The notes: generated by a model from the letters alone, not told the origin. DNA of 64,000 nucleotides from JBEOJY01 sp040275305 (GCA_040275305.1 JBEOJY010000022.1:53865-117864), one strand, 5' to 3'; positions 35,832 through 45,191 are shown, counted from the stretch's first letter. Translations and numbers: made by a program.

Positions 35832-38800
35832 ATGAATCTTTCCCGCCTCTTCATTCTGCGTCCGGTCGCAACATCGCTGTTGATGATCGCGATTTTGCTG
35901 GTCGGGTTGGTGGGGTACAAGTTTTTGCCGCTGTCGGCGCTGCCCGAAGTCGATTATCCCACCATTCAGGTTCAGACCTTCTATCCCGGCGCAAGCCCCG
36001 ACGTGATGACATCGTCGATCACGTCGCCGCTTGAGAAGCAGTTGGGGCAGATGCCGGGACTCAAGCAAATGTCCTCGGTCAGCGCGGCGGGCGCTTCGGT
36101 CATCACGCTGCAATTCACCTTGTCGCTCGCGCTCGATATCGCCGAGCAACAGGTGCAGGCGGCGATCAACGCGGCGTCTAACCTCCTGCCCTCCGATCTT
36201 CCCGCACCGCCCACTTATGCCAAGGTCAATCCCGCCGACGCGCCGGTCCTGACGCTGGGAATCACGTCGAAGACCTTGCCTTTGACGCAGGTGCAGGATC
36301 TGGCCGACACGCGCGTGGCGCAGAAAATTTCGCAGCTTTCGGGCGTGGGGCTTGTCAGCCTCAGCGGCGGCAACCGTCCCGCCGTCAGGATCGAGGCGAA
36401 CCCCAAGGCGCTCGCGGCCTATGGGATCAATCTTGACGATCTGCGCAGCACCGTCGGCAACGCGAACGTCAACACGCCGAAGGGCAGTTTCGACGGGCCT
36501 ACGCGCTCCACCACCATCAACGCCAACGATCAGCTCAAAAGCGCCGCAGAATACAAGGATATCATTCTGGCTTATAAAAACGGCGCGGCGGTGCGGCTTT
36601 CGGACGTGGCAGAGATTAGAGACAGCGCAGAAAACACGAAGCTTGGCGCATGGATGGGGCTGGATTGCGGCAAGGATTCCCAGCAAGGCAAGAACACGGC
36701 TTGCTCCTCTGGGTCGCTTGGCTCCGCTCGCGATGACGCGTCTGTGGTACCGGCCATCATTCTCAACATCCAGCGCCAGCCAGGCGCGAACGTCATCGCC
36801 GTCGTGGACAGCGTTAAGCAGTTGCTGCCCGGCCTCAAGGCCTCCATGCCCGCCGCCATCGATCTTGAGATTCTCACCGACCGCACGACGACGATCCGCG
36901 CCTCGGTGCGCGACGTGCAATTTGAGCTGATGACTGCGGTCGTTTTGGTCGTCGCGGTGATTTTCGCGTTCCTGCGCAACTTGCCTGCGACGATTATCCC
37001 CAGCCTGTCCGTTCCATTGTCCATCGTCGGCACGTTCGCGGTCATGTATCTGGCGGGGTTCAGCATCAACAACCTGTCGTTGATGGCGCTGACCATCGCC
37101 ACCGGGTTCGTCGTGGACGATGCCATCGTCATGATCGAGAACATCGCGCGGTATATCGAGCGAGGGGAAAAGCCGATGGACGCCGCGCTGAAAGGGGCTG
37201 GCGAGATAGGCTTTACCATCGTGTCGCTGACGATCTCGCTGATCGCGGTGCTGATCCCCCTTTTGTTCATGCAGGATGTCGTCGGCAGGCTGTTCCGCGA
37301 GTTCGCCGTCACGCTTTCCATCACCATCCTGATTTCGGCGCTTGTGTCGCTGACGCTCGTGCCGATGATGTGCGGGCGCATTTTGCGGCATGTCCCCGAA
37401 TCCGAGCAAAGTCCTTTTATGCGCAAGACGCAGGCGATGTTCGACGCGACGCTGGCGGCCTATGGGCGCGGGCTGGATGTCGCGCTTTCGCACAAAAAAT
37501 TTACGATGGCGGTCGCTATCGGCACGCTCGTCGTCACGGTGGCCATGTATATCGCCATTCCAAAGGGCTTTTTCCCGATTCAGGACACCGGCGTCGTGCA
37601 AGGGTTATCGGAGGCCGCGCAGTCGATTTCCTATCAGGCGATGGCGGAAAAGCAAGAGGCGTTGGCGAAAGTCCTGATGCGCGATCCCGACGTCGAGAGC
37701 CTGTCGTCCTTTATCGGCGTGGATGGCACCAATATGACGCTCAATTCCGGGCGGTTCCTGATTAATCTTAAACCGCATGAAGTCCGCCAACATAGCGCGA
37801 GCGAGGTCATCGCGCGGCTTCAACGGCTCGCGGCGCAGGTTCCCGGAATAGCGCTTCATTTGCAATCTGTGCAGGATTTGACGACCGACACCGCCGTCAA
37901 CAAGGCGCAATATCAATTCCTTTTGCAGGACGCTAGCGCCAGCGAGCTTAAGGACTGGACCGGGAGAATGGTCGAGCGCTTGCAAACTTTGCCGCAGATC
38001 CGCGACGTTTCGAGCAATCTTCAGCCGCACGGACTCGCGCTTTATGTTGAGGTCGACCGCGACGCGGCGGCGCGGTTCGGCATCACGATGGCGACGATCG
38101 ATAACGCGCTTTATGACGCTTTCGGGCAGCGCATCATCTCAACCATCTTCACGCAGACAAGCCAATACCGCGTGATTCTCGGCACGGCGGCTTCGATGGA
38201 TTCTCTCAACGCGATTTATCTTCCGTCCTCAAGCGGCGAACAGGTTCCGTTGATGGGACTTGCGAAGATATCGGAGCGCACGACCGATTTACAGCTCAAC
38301 CGACTGGGGCAGTTTCCTTCCGCGATGATCTCGTTCAATCTCGCAGACGGCGCATCGCTTGGTTCGGCGGTGGACATGATCGAGGCCACGCAAGCGCAGA
38401 TGGGGTTGCCGAAAAGCATCATGACGCAGTTCCAAGGCTCCGCGTTGGCGTTCCGCGCGGCGCTTGGCAACGAGGCTTTGCTGATCCTTGCGGCGCTCGT
38501 GACCGTCTATATCGTGCTTGGCGTTTTGTATGAGAGCTTTATCCATCCGCTAACGATCCTGTCCACCCTGCCCTCGGCGGGAATCGGCGCGTTGCTCGCG
38601 CTCATGATCTCCGGCAAAGATCTCGGCGTCATCGGCATCATCGGCATCATCCTGCTGATCGGAATCGTCAAGAAGAACGCGATTATGATGATCGACTTCG
38701 CGCTGGCCGCCGAGCGCAACGAGGGTAAATCCCCGCAGGACGCTATCCGGCAAGCCGCGATCCTGCGTTTCCGGCCTATCATGATGACGACCATGGCCGC

Positions 38801-39065
38801 GTTGCTCGGCGCTTTGCCGTTGATGCTCGGTTCCGGCGCGGGGTCGGAACTGCGTCATCCTTTGGGACTCACCATTGTCGGCGGGTTGATCGTCAGCCAG
38901 ATTCTCACGCTGTTCACCACGCCCGTCGTTTATCTCGGTTTTGATCGGCTGATGCGTTTGTTTCGCGCGGGTTCGCGCGGGGACGCAGAGAACGATTTCG
39001 ACGATATGAGCAAGTTCGAAAGCTCGATGGCGCGGCGCGACATGCCGGACGAGGGGGAGGCATGA
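35832..39065 (+). CDS. mdtB: Multidrug RND transporter permease MdtB-like
   Basis: MdtB and MdtC form a heterotrimeric inner-membrane proton-drug antiporter. The 1077 residues have the RND layout: a first membrane helix (SRLFILRPVATSLLMIAILL), porter domain, a central helix block with GFVVDDAIVMIENIARYIE (proton-relay aspartates) and a C-terminal repeat with KKNAIMMIDFALAAE. The best match is MdtB. Residues about 275-307 (MGLDCGKDSQQGKNTACSSG and on to DDASVV) are a foreign-looking insert before PAIILNIQRQPGANVI. It encodes a half family B repeat. The stop overlaps the presumed mdtC ATG. Confidence 0.94.
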   Translation: MNLSRLFILRPVATSLLMIAILLVGLVGYKFLPLSALPEVDYPTIQVQTFYPGASPDVMTSSITSPLEKQLGQMPGLKQMSSVSAAGASVITLQFTLSLALDIAEQQVQAAINAASNLLPSDLPAPPTYAKVNPADAPVLTLGITSKTLPLTQVQDLADTRVAQKISQLSGVGLVSLSGGNRPAVRIEANPKALAAYGINLDDLRSTVGNANVNTPKGSFDGPTRSTTINANDQLKSAAEYKDIILAYKNGAAVRLSDVAEIRDSAENTKLGAWMGLDCGKDSQQGKNTACSSGSLGSARDDASVVPAIILNIQRQPGANVIAVVDSVKQLLPGLKASMPAAIDLEILTDRTTTIRASVRDVQFELMTAVVLVVAVIFAFLRNLPATIIPSLSVPLSIVGTFAVMYLAGFSINNLSLMALTIATGFVVDDAIVMIENIARYIERGEKPMDAALKGAGEIGFTIVSLTISLIAVLIPLLFMQDVVGRLFREFAVTLSITILISALVSLTLVPMMCGRILRHVPESEQSPFMRKTQAMFDATLAAYGRGLDVALSHKKFTMAVAIGTLVVTVAMYIAIPKGFFPIQDTGVVQGLSEAAQSISYQAMAEKQEALAKVLMRDPDVESLSSFIGVDGTNMTLNSGRFLINLKPHEVRQHSASEVIARLQRLAAQVPGIALHLQSVQDLTTDTAVNKAQYQFLLQDASASELKDWTGRMVERLQTLPQIRDVSSNLQPHGLALYVEVDRDAAARFGITMATIDNALYDAFGQRIISTIFTQTSQYRVILGTAASMDSLNAIYLPSSSGEQVPLMGLAKISERTTDLQLNRLGQFPSAMISFNLADGASLGSAVDMIEATQAQMGLPKSIMTQFQGSALAFRAALGNEALLILAALVTVYIVLGVLYESFIHPLTILSTLPSAGIGALLALMISGKDLGVIGIIGIILLIGIVKKNAIMMIDFALAAERNEGKSPQDAIRQAAILRFRPIMMTTMAALLGALPLMLGSGAGSELRHPLGLTIVGGLIVSQILTLFTTPVVYLGFDRLMRLFRAGSRGDAENDFDDMSKFESSMARRDMPDEGEA
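36652..36750. repeat. Half-unit of family B inserted in frame in mdtB
   Basis: CTGGATTGCGGCAAGG and, at the other end, CTCCGCTCGCGATGACG are the right-half landmarks of family B units elsewhere (CTCTGGATTGC ... CTCGCAATGACG). The relatives MdtB of other bacteria run directly from the AENTKLGAW region to PAIILN, so about 33 codons were gained. Confidence 0.6.
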
Positions 39066-39092
39066 CAATCACGCGTCGTCATCGCGCGGCCC

Positions 39093-42000
39093 GTGGCGAC
39101 GACGCTTTTGACGTTGAGCCTTATCTTGTCCGGCATTGCGGCGTTTTTCATGTTGCCCGTGTCGCCGTTGCCGCAGGTGGATTTCCCGACGATCATCGTG
39201 CAGGCCGCGATGCCCGGCGCGAGTCCGGAGACGATGGCGAGTTCGGTCGCGACGCCCTTGGAGCGCCATTTGGGGCACATCGCGGGCGTGAGCGAGATGA
39301 CCTCGCAGAGCACGCTTGGCAATACGCGCGTGACGCTGCAATTCGACATGAGCCGCAATATCGACGGCGCGGCGCGCGACGTGCAAGCGGCCATCAACGC
39401 CGCGCGGGTCGATCTTCCGGCGGCGCTTAAGAGCAATCCCACCTATCGCAAGATGAATCCGGCGGACGCGCCGATCATGATCCTGACCCTCACTTCGGAC
39501 ACCGCCACGCCGGGGCAGATGTACGACGCGGCCTCCACGATTTTGTCGCAGAAACTTTCGCAAATTGAGGGGGTAGGACAAATTACAGTCGGCGGAGGCT
39601 CCCTGCCCGCCGTTCGCGCCGAGCTTAATCCGCGCGCGTTGTTCAAATATGGCGTGGGGCTTGAGGATGTTCGGGCGGCGTTGGCCACCGCGAACGCCAA
39701 CGCGCCCAAAGGCGCGCTCGACACAGGCGATAAGACGTATCAGATTCTGACCAACGATCAGGCGCAAAACGCGGAGGATTACCGGGATTTGGTCGTCGCG
39801 TGGCGTGGCAACGCGCCGATCCGGCTTTCCGACCTCGGCGACGTTCGCGCGTCGGTCGAGGATGTGCGCAATCTTGGGCTTTACAACGGCAAGCCTTCGG
39901 TCGTGTTGATCCTGTTCAAGCAGCCGGGCGCGAATATCGTCGAAACCATCGACTCCGTCCGCGAGATTCTTCCCCTGCTCCGCGCCTCGATTCCCGCCGC
40001 CATGACGTTGAGCGTCGCGATGGACCGTTCGACAACCATTCGCGCGTCGCTTACGGACGTAGAGCGTTCGCTGATCATTTCGACCGCGCTGGTGATTTTC
40101 GTGGTGTTCGTTTTCCTGCGCAGCGGACGCGCGACGCTGATCCCGTTCGTCGCTGTGCCCGCCTCGCTGATCGGCACGTTCGGCGCGATGTATCTTTTGG
40201 GCTATAGCCTTAATATTCTCTCGTTGATGGCACTGACCATCGCAACCGGGTTCGTCGTGGACGACGCCATCGTGGTGCTTGAGAACATCGCGCGGCATAT
40301 GGAAGCGGGCATGCCGCGCCGCAAGGCCGCGTTACAAGGCGCGAAAGAAGTCGGATTTACCGTCATTTCCATGAGTATATCGCTCATCGCCGTGTTTTTG
40401 CCGATCCTTTTGATGGACGGGATCGTCGGCAGGCTGTTCCGCGAGTTTTCGGTCGTGCTGTCCGTCGCGATTTTGATTTCTCTGGCGCTGTCGCTCACCA
40501 CCACGCCGATGATGTGCGCGAGGATTTTGCGCGTGGAGAAGCAAAAAAAGACAAAGCTGTTCATTGAAGGCCAGAAACAAGATGGGATGCCCGCCTTCGC
40601 GGGCATGACGGCAGGAATTGAGGATTCATCCTTGCCGAAATCCCGTCACGCCCACGAAGGCGGGCGTCCCATGGGTATTTCTCTTTTGCGCTCCCCCGTC
40701 GATTCGTTTTTGTCTGGTTGCGAACGCGCGTTCGCGTTCTCGCAACGGGTGTACGAGAAAGCCTTACGGCGCGCGCTCAGGCACGAAAGGATCGTGTTGT
40801 TTATTCTTTTCGCCACCATCGGCGTCAACGTCTGGATGTTCACGGCTATTCCCAAGGGCTTTTTCCCGCAGCAGGACACCGGCATGCTGATGGGCAGCAT
40901 TCAGGCCGACCAGAGCATTTCGTTTCAGGCGATGAAAGAGAAGATGCGGCGGCTCGTCGCCATCGTGAACAGCGATCCGGCGGTGGAGGGTGTCAACGCA
41001 TTCACTGGCGGCTCGCAGGTCAACTCAGGTTTTATGTTCGTCGCTTTGAAGCCTGTCGCGGAGCGCAAAGTTTCGGCTACGCAGGTGATCGACAGGTTGC
41101 GCGACAAGCTTAGGCAGGTGGAGGGAGCCTCCCTGTTTCTGCAGGCCGGGCAAGACATCCGCATGGGCGGAAGGCCCGGCAACGCTCAGTATCAATATAC
41201 GCTGCAATCCGACAGCTTGCAGGATCTGCGCGCGTGGACTCCTGTCATCACAGAGGCGTTGCGTCGCGTTGAGGGCCTTACTGACGTCAACAGCGACCAG
41301 CAGGACGCGGGACAGGAGACGAAAGTCGTGATCGACCGCGACGCGGCGGCGCGGCTGGGGATCACTGTTTCGCAGATCAACAACACGCTGTACGACGCCT
41401 TTGGACAACGGCAAGTTTCGACGATCAAAAGCAGTCTGAACCAGTACCATGTCGTCATGGAGGTGGCGCCGGAGTTCTGGCAAAATCCGGAAACGCTCGA
41501 TGAGATTTACATCAGCGCATCAGGGGGGGGCTTGAGCGGCACCGAATCTACTGGCGCAGCCGCATCGAGCGCGGCGCGGAACAACGCCACGAACAGCATC
41601 TCTTCGACCGGAAAAGGCGGCTCGCTTACAGGCTCGGCCATCAGCGCCAGCGCTTCGGCCATGATTCCGCTTGCGGCCCTCGCGCGGCACGAGCCGGGGG
41701 CAGCGCCGCTTGGCGTGAACCATCAGGGACATTTCGCCGCCACGACGATTTCCTTTAACCTGCCCGCCGGGCAATCGCTGGGCGACGCCACCAAGGCGAT
41801 CAAGGCGACGATGGACAAGCTCGGCGTGCCCGCCAACGTGCATGGCAGCTTTCAAGGCACGGCGCAGATCTTTCAGAAGTCGCTTGAAAATCAGGGGATC
41901 TTGATCCTTGCGGCGCTGCTGGCCGTCTATATCGCGCTTGGCATTTTGTACGAAAGCCTCATTCATCCGCTTACGATCCTGTCCACCCTGCCCTCGGCGG

Positions 42001-42422
42001 GGGTCGGGGCGTTGCTCGCTTTGTGGATTTGCGGGCATGATTTCGACATCATCGGGATGATCGGCGTGATCCTGTTGATCGGCATCGTCAAGAAAAACGC
42101 GATCATGATGATCGACTTCGCGCTGGACGCCGAACGGCGCGAGGGGTTGGATTCGCGCGAGGCCATCGCAAAGGCATGCCTGATGCGGTTTCGGCCTATC
42201 ATGATGACGACGATGGCGGCAATGCTCGGCGCGTTGCCGCTCGCGCTCGGCTCCGGCGACGGGGCGGAGCTGCGGAGGCCGCTCGGCATCGCCATCGTCG
42301 GCGGGTTGATCGTCAGTCAGGCCTTGACTCTGTTCACGACTCCAATCGTCTATCTTTATCTTGACCGCTTGCGCATGAGGTTCCTGCGACGCAAGGGAAT
42401 TGTCGAGAAGGTGATATCATGA
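39093..42422 (+). CDS. mdtC: Multidrug RND transporter permease MdtC-like (apparent frameshift at its start)
   Basis: The product is 1109 residues from the GTG at 39093. It carries PVSPLPQVDFPTIIVQAAMP, GFVVDDAIVVLENIARHME and KKNAIMMIDFALDAERREG, matching MdtC. The open frame extends upstream as VVIARP before the GTG, but no start codon precedes it. The likely native ATG at 39062 (overlapping the mdtB stop) is one frame off; skipping one base near 39077 would give MTITRVIARPVATTLL, as in the family. Two more oddities are a repeat-encoded insert (residues about 498-526) and a 50-residue Ser/Gly/Ala-rich insert in a periplasmic loop (about 810-860). Confidence 0.9.
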   Translation: MATTLLTLSLILSGIAAFFMLPVSPLPQVDFPTIIVQAAMPGASPETMASSVATPLERHLGHIAGVSEMTSQSTLGNTRVTLQFDMSRNIDGAARDVQAAINAARVDLPAALKSNPTYRKMNPADAPIMILTLTSDTATPGQMYDAASTILSQKLSQIEGVGQITVGGGSLPAVRAELNPRALFKYGVGLEDVRAALATANANAPKGALDTGDKTYQILTNDQAQNAEDYRDLVVAWRGNAPIRLSDLGDVRASVEDVRNLGLYNGKPSVVLILFKQPGANIVETIDSVREILPLLRASIPAAMTLSVAMDRSTTIRASLTDVERSLIISTALVIFVVFVFLRSGRATLIPFVAVPASLIGTFGAMYLLGYSLNILSLMALTIATGFVVDDAIVVLENIARHMEAGMPRRKAALQGAKEVGFTVISMSISLIAVFLPILLMDGIVGRLFREFSVVLSVAILISLALSLTTTPMMCARILRVEKQKKTKLFIEGQKQDGMPAFAGMTAGIEDSSLPKSRHAHEGGRPMGISLLRSPVDSFLSGCERAFAFSQRVYEKALRRALRHERIVLFILFATIGVNVWMFTAIPKGFFPQQDTGMLMGSIQADQSISFQAMKEKMRRLVAIVNSDPAVEGVNAFTGGSQVNSGFMFVALKPVAERKVSATQVIDRLRDKLRQVEGASLFLQAGQDIRMGGRPGNAQYQYTLQSDSLQDLRAWTPVITEALRRVEGLTDVNSDQQDAGQETKVVIDRDAAARLGITVSQINNTLYDAFGQRQVSTIKSSLNQYHVVMEVAPEFWQNPETLDEIYISASGGGLSGTESTGAAASSAARNNATNSISSTGKGGSLTGSAISASASAMIPLAALARHEPGAAPLGVNHQGHFAATTISFNLPAGQSLGDATKAIKATMDKLGVPANVHGSFQGTAQIFQKSLENQGILILAALLAVYIALGILYESLIHPLTILSTLPSAGVGALLALWICGHDFDIIGMIGVILLIGIVKKNAIMMIDFALDAERREGLDSREAIAKACLMRFRPIMMTTMAAMLGALPLALGSGDGAELRRPLGIAIVGGLIVSQALTLFTTPIVYLYLDRLRMRFLRRKGIVEKVIS
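40584..40670. repeat. 87-base inverted repeat inserted in frame in mdtC
   Basis: GGGATGCCCGCCTTCGCGGG and CGAAGGCGGGCGTCCC are inverted arms with a few mismatches around a 30-base spacer. The arms resemble those at 26062-26180. The length is an exact multiple of three and encodes GMPAFAGMTAG and RHAHEGGRP at its ends. It lies in the cytoplasmic linker between the two halves of the transporter. Confidence 0.8.
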
Positions 42423-44032
42423 AGCGGTTTTTTTCTTATTCCTTGCACTGTTATATGGGTAGAGTAGAGCAACTCCCTCGCCCCCGTGAGGGGGAGAGGG
42501 TTGGGGTGAGGGGGAGAGTCTGTCGCTTGAATCCAGACTCCACCCTCACCCCAACCCCCTCTCCCTCCCAAGGAGGGCGAGGGGCTTCAGGCCTCGCCCT
42601 CCACAGGAGCCTTTCTTATTTTTCATACGCCGCAAGCCTTTTGTTTGCCGCGTCTCTGCTCTCGCTTTCGGCGTGCGCAGTTGGGCCGGATTATGAACGG
42701 CCCAAGATGGAGGTTCCGGCGGCGTACAAGGAGCTTTCCCAAGCCTCTGGCGACTGGGTGCCCGCGCTCGCGCGTGACGGCGACGAGCGCGGGGCGTGGT
42801 GGGAGCTTTACAACGATCCGGCGCTTACCGCGCTTGAGAGGCAGGTGGAAGTTTCCAACCAGAATCTCAAGGCGGCGGAGGCGGCGTGGCGCGCGGCGCG
42901 AGCGAGCGTCGATGAAAGCCGCGCGAGCTTGTTCCCTACGCTGTCGCTCGATGGGTCCGGTACGCGGCATGGCAGCGGCGCGAAAGGCGTTAAGAGTTAC
43001 AGCCAGTACGGCGCGGGAGCGTCCGCGTCGTGGGATGTCGACGTATGGGGTCGGTTGCGGCGTGGCGTGGAGAGCGACGAAGCGGCGGCGACTGCGAGCG
43101 CGGCAGATCTGCGAGCGGCACGGCTTTCGGCGCAGGCCGATTTGGCAACCAACTATTTTAATTTGCGCGTTCAGGACGAGCTTATTCAGGCGCTGGGCGC
43201 GGCGGCCAAGGCAGCGTCAGAAACCGCAACTATCGTCAAGAACCAATATAACGCTGGGCTTGCGGCTAAAGCCGATGTCTTGTCGGCGGAAACTCAGGTC
43301 CACAGCGCGGAATCCGCCTTGCTTAACGCCAAGATGCTTCGCGCGCAGCATGAGCACGTCCTCGCGCTTCTGGTAGGGAAGGCTCCGAGTGACTTCTCCC
43401 TGCCCCGCGCGGACAAGCTGCCAGACGTTCCACGCATTCCCGTCGAGGTTCCGTCGCTCCTTCTTCTGCGGCGCCCTGATATCGCGGCGGCGGAACGGCG
43501 CGTCGCGGAGGCTAACGCGCGTATAGGGGTCGAGACGGCAGCATGGTTTCCCAATCTGACGCTGTCGGCTTCCTATGGCTTCAGCGCCCAGATGTTAAGC
43601 AGGCTTTTGCAGGCTTCGAACAGCCTATGGTCGCTGGGGCCAGCGCTGGCGCAGACAGTCTTTGACGGCGGAGCCAGAAGCGCCCGTATTCGCGGTGCCG
43701 AGGCGTCGTATGACGAGGCCGTGGCGAATTACAAACAAACCACGCTGGCGGCGTTCAAGGATGTGGAGGACGAACTGGCGGCGCTCAACGCCCTTTCGCA
43801 GCGCGAGAAGGTTGAGATCGCGGCGCGGGATGCCGCGCGGGCCAGCCTTGCGCTCACGACCAATCAATATAAGGCCGGGACGGTAGGTTATAGCAACGTC
43901 CTGACCGCGCAGATGACGGCTCTGAGCCACGAGCAATCGGCTTTGTCGGTTATGGCGGATAGGTTTGCGGCTAGCGTTTCTCTTATCCGCGCTTTGGGCG
44001 GCGGGTGGGACGGCGGCAAGACGGGAGAGTGA
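42419..44032 (+). CDS. RND efflux outer-membrane lipoprotein, OprM/NodT family
   Basis: This is the outer-membrane channel of the efflux pump, 537 residues, with ATGA overlap to mdtC. TolC-like repeats are clear: SWDVDVWGRLRRGVE, NYFNLRVQDELIQAL, PSLLLLRRPDIAAAERRVAE and GPALAQTVFDGGARSARI. Residues about 68-86 form a lipoprotein signal peptide (FSYAASLLFAASLLSLSAC, lipid cysteine C86). Unusually it sits after an extra N-terminal stretch (residues about 18-55) encoded by a family D repeat. MKRFFSYSL before the repeat looks like the original n-region. Whether the extended signal works is unknown. A downstream start codon with a good site is not seen. Confidence 0.93.
   Translation: MKRFFSYSLHCYMGRVEQLPRPREGERVGVRGRVCRLNPDSTLTPTPSPSQGGRGASGLALHRSLSYFSYAASLLFAASLLSLSACAVGPDYERPKMEVPAAYKELSQASGDWVPALARDGDERGAWWELYNDPALTALERQVEVSNQNLKAAEAAWRAARASVDESRASLFPTLSLDGSGTRHGSGAKGVKSYSQYGAGASASWDVDVWGRLRRGVESDEAAATASAADLRAARLSAQADLATNYFNLRVQDELIQALGAAAKAASETATIVKNQYNAGLAAKADVLSAETQVHSAESALLNAKMLRAQHEHVLALLVGKAPSDFSLPRADKLPDVPRIPVEVPSLLLLRRPDIAAAERRVAEANARIGVETAAWFPNLTLSASYGFSAQMLSRLLQASNSLWSLGPALAQTVFDGGARSARIRGAEASYDEAVANYKQTTLAAFKDVEDELAALNALSQREKVEIAARDAARASLALTTNQYKAGTVGYSNVLTAQMTALSHEQSALSVMADRFAASVSLIRALGGGWDGGKTGE
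42472..42585. repeat. Family D palindrome within the signal-peptide region of the OprM-like gene
   Basis: ACTCCCTCGCCCCCGTGAGG ... (42472 on) and its inverse ending AAGGAGGGCGAGGGG face each other, with GGGTTGGGGTGAGGG and CCCTCACCCCAACCC inside. It encodes LPRPREGERVGVRGR and LTPTPSPSQGGRG. It belongs with the elements at 28182, 44107 and 58130. Confidence 0.9.
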
Positions 44033-44106
44033 TTGCCGACCTATTCAAATAAGTCGGCGCGCGTACCCGTTCGCGCAAGCTTTACTGGATTTCTTGCATA
44101 GACATA

Positions 44107-44326
44107 TATACTCATCGCACGTGAAGAGTTGGGAGCATTTTCGCCGATGGCGCGGCGTAACGCCCCTCTCCCTCCATAGGAGGAAGAGGGGTTTAGGGTG
44201 AGGGTGGAGTCTGGATTTACGCGGCTGACTCGCCCCCTCACCCCAGCCCTCTCCCCCTCGCGGGGGCGAGGGAGTCGCGCCTTGCTTGTGGTAAGGCCAC
44301 GCCAATTCTTCATAGGCGATGGTATA
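44107..44326. repeat. Family D element D4 with outer inverted repeats (220 bp)
   Basis: Outer ends TATACTCATCGCACGTGAAG and CTTCATAGGCGATGGTATA are inverted. Inner arms are CCCCTCTCCCTCCATAGGAG and CTCTCCCCCTCGCGGGGGCG. It fills most of the 397-base gap between the converging OprM-like and mlaA genes. A separate GGGGGTTGCTTG hairpin-like sequence near 44365-44400 could act as a terminator. Confidence 0.88.
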
Positions 44327-44429
44327 GAACAAAACGGTTTCGTTTTGCGGAGTCGCATAGCACAACCCCCGCGCATGGTTTCCCATGGCGGGGGTTGCTT
44401 GCTTTGCACAAAGCAATCAATTCAGAAGG

Positions 44430-45191
44430 CTAGTCGTCAAATTTCGGCATTTTAGCGGAAGCCGGGACGCCGAGCTGCTTGTCACGATATTGCCGCGTGA
44501 CGCTGCGCATCTGCGCATAGAAGTCCAGCGATCCCTCGCGCAGGGAGTCTAGCGCTTCAATGTTTTGTTCGCGTTTGGTCAGGCCTCCGGCGGTCATTGA
44601 GGATATGGTGTATGCGTTCTCCGCATCGTTGCTGTTGATCCTTACGACATAGCCCCAAGGCGACATGACGGAATCGACGCCAAGACCAATCGCGTCGCGG
44701 AAATTCGATGGGCCAAAGAACGGTAGCACGAGGTACGGGCCGGGATTGATCCCCCATGTATGGAGGGTTTGGCCAAAATCGCCCATTTGCTGACGAATGC
44801 CCCAGTGATCGGCAACATCCCACATGCCGCCGACGCCCAAGGTCGTGTTGGCGGCGAAGCGTTCAAGCGTGGTTCCCGCGCGGGTGAACTCGCCTTGCAG
44901 CAAGTTGTTCGCGAAAATCACTGGTTCCTTCATGTTCGAGACGATGCCAGAGATTCTGTCCCGCAGCGGCGGCGGAACCGTCACGCGATACAGTTCGGCG
45001 AGCGGACGAATGAGCAGCCTATCGAGGAAGTCGTTGACGTCGAAGATCGTCCTATTCATCGGTTCCAGAGGATCGTTGGTCGCCGTATATTCGGCGCGTT
45101 CCTCAGCCGACTTGGGCATATCGGCGCAGGACGATAGCAAGAGCGGCGCGGCAAGCAACGCAACGGCAAACAGAGAGCGGGGACGGGACAT
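44430..45191 (-). CDS. mlaA: MlaA (VacJ) outer-membrane lipoprotein
   Basis: MlaA removes misplaced phospholipids from the outer leaflet and hands them to MlaC. From the ATG at 45191 the 253-residue protein has a compact lipoprotein signal (SLFAVALLAAPLLLSSC). The VacJ domain shows NDPLEPMNRTIFDVNDFLDR, then MKEPVIFANNLLQGEFTRAG, then RFAANTTLGVGGMWDVADHW and GPYLVLPFFGPSNFRDAIG. An upstream ATG at 45227, 12 bases after hpnN, would add 12 residues before the signal; the CGAGG site before 45191 favours the shorter form. The hpnN link suggests joint action on outer-membrane lipids. Confidence 0.94.
   Translation of the reverse strand: MSRPRSLFAVALLAAPLLLSSCADMPKSAEERAEYTATNDPLEPMNRTIFDVNDFLDRLLIRPLAELYRVTVPPPLRDRISGIVSNMKEPVIFANNLLQGEFTRAGTTLERFAANTTLGVGGMWDVADHWGIRQQMGDFGQTLHTWGINPGPYLVLPFFGPSNFRDAIGLGVDSVMSPWGYVVRINSNDAENAYTISSMTAGGLTKREQNIEALDSLREGSLDFYAQMRSVTRQYRDKQLGVPASAKMPKFDD

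Noticed and set aside
35703..37601. A 632-residue open frame opposite mdtB
   Set aside because: Arg/Asp/His-rich composition typical of antisense frames; mdtB on the plus strand is unambiguous.
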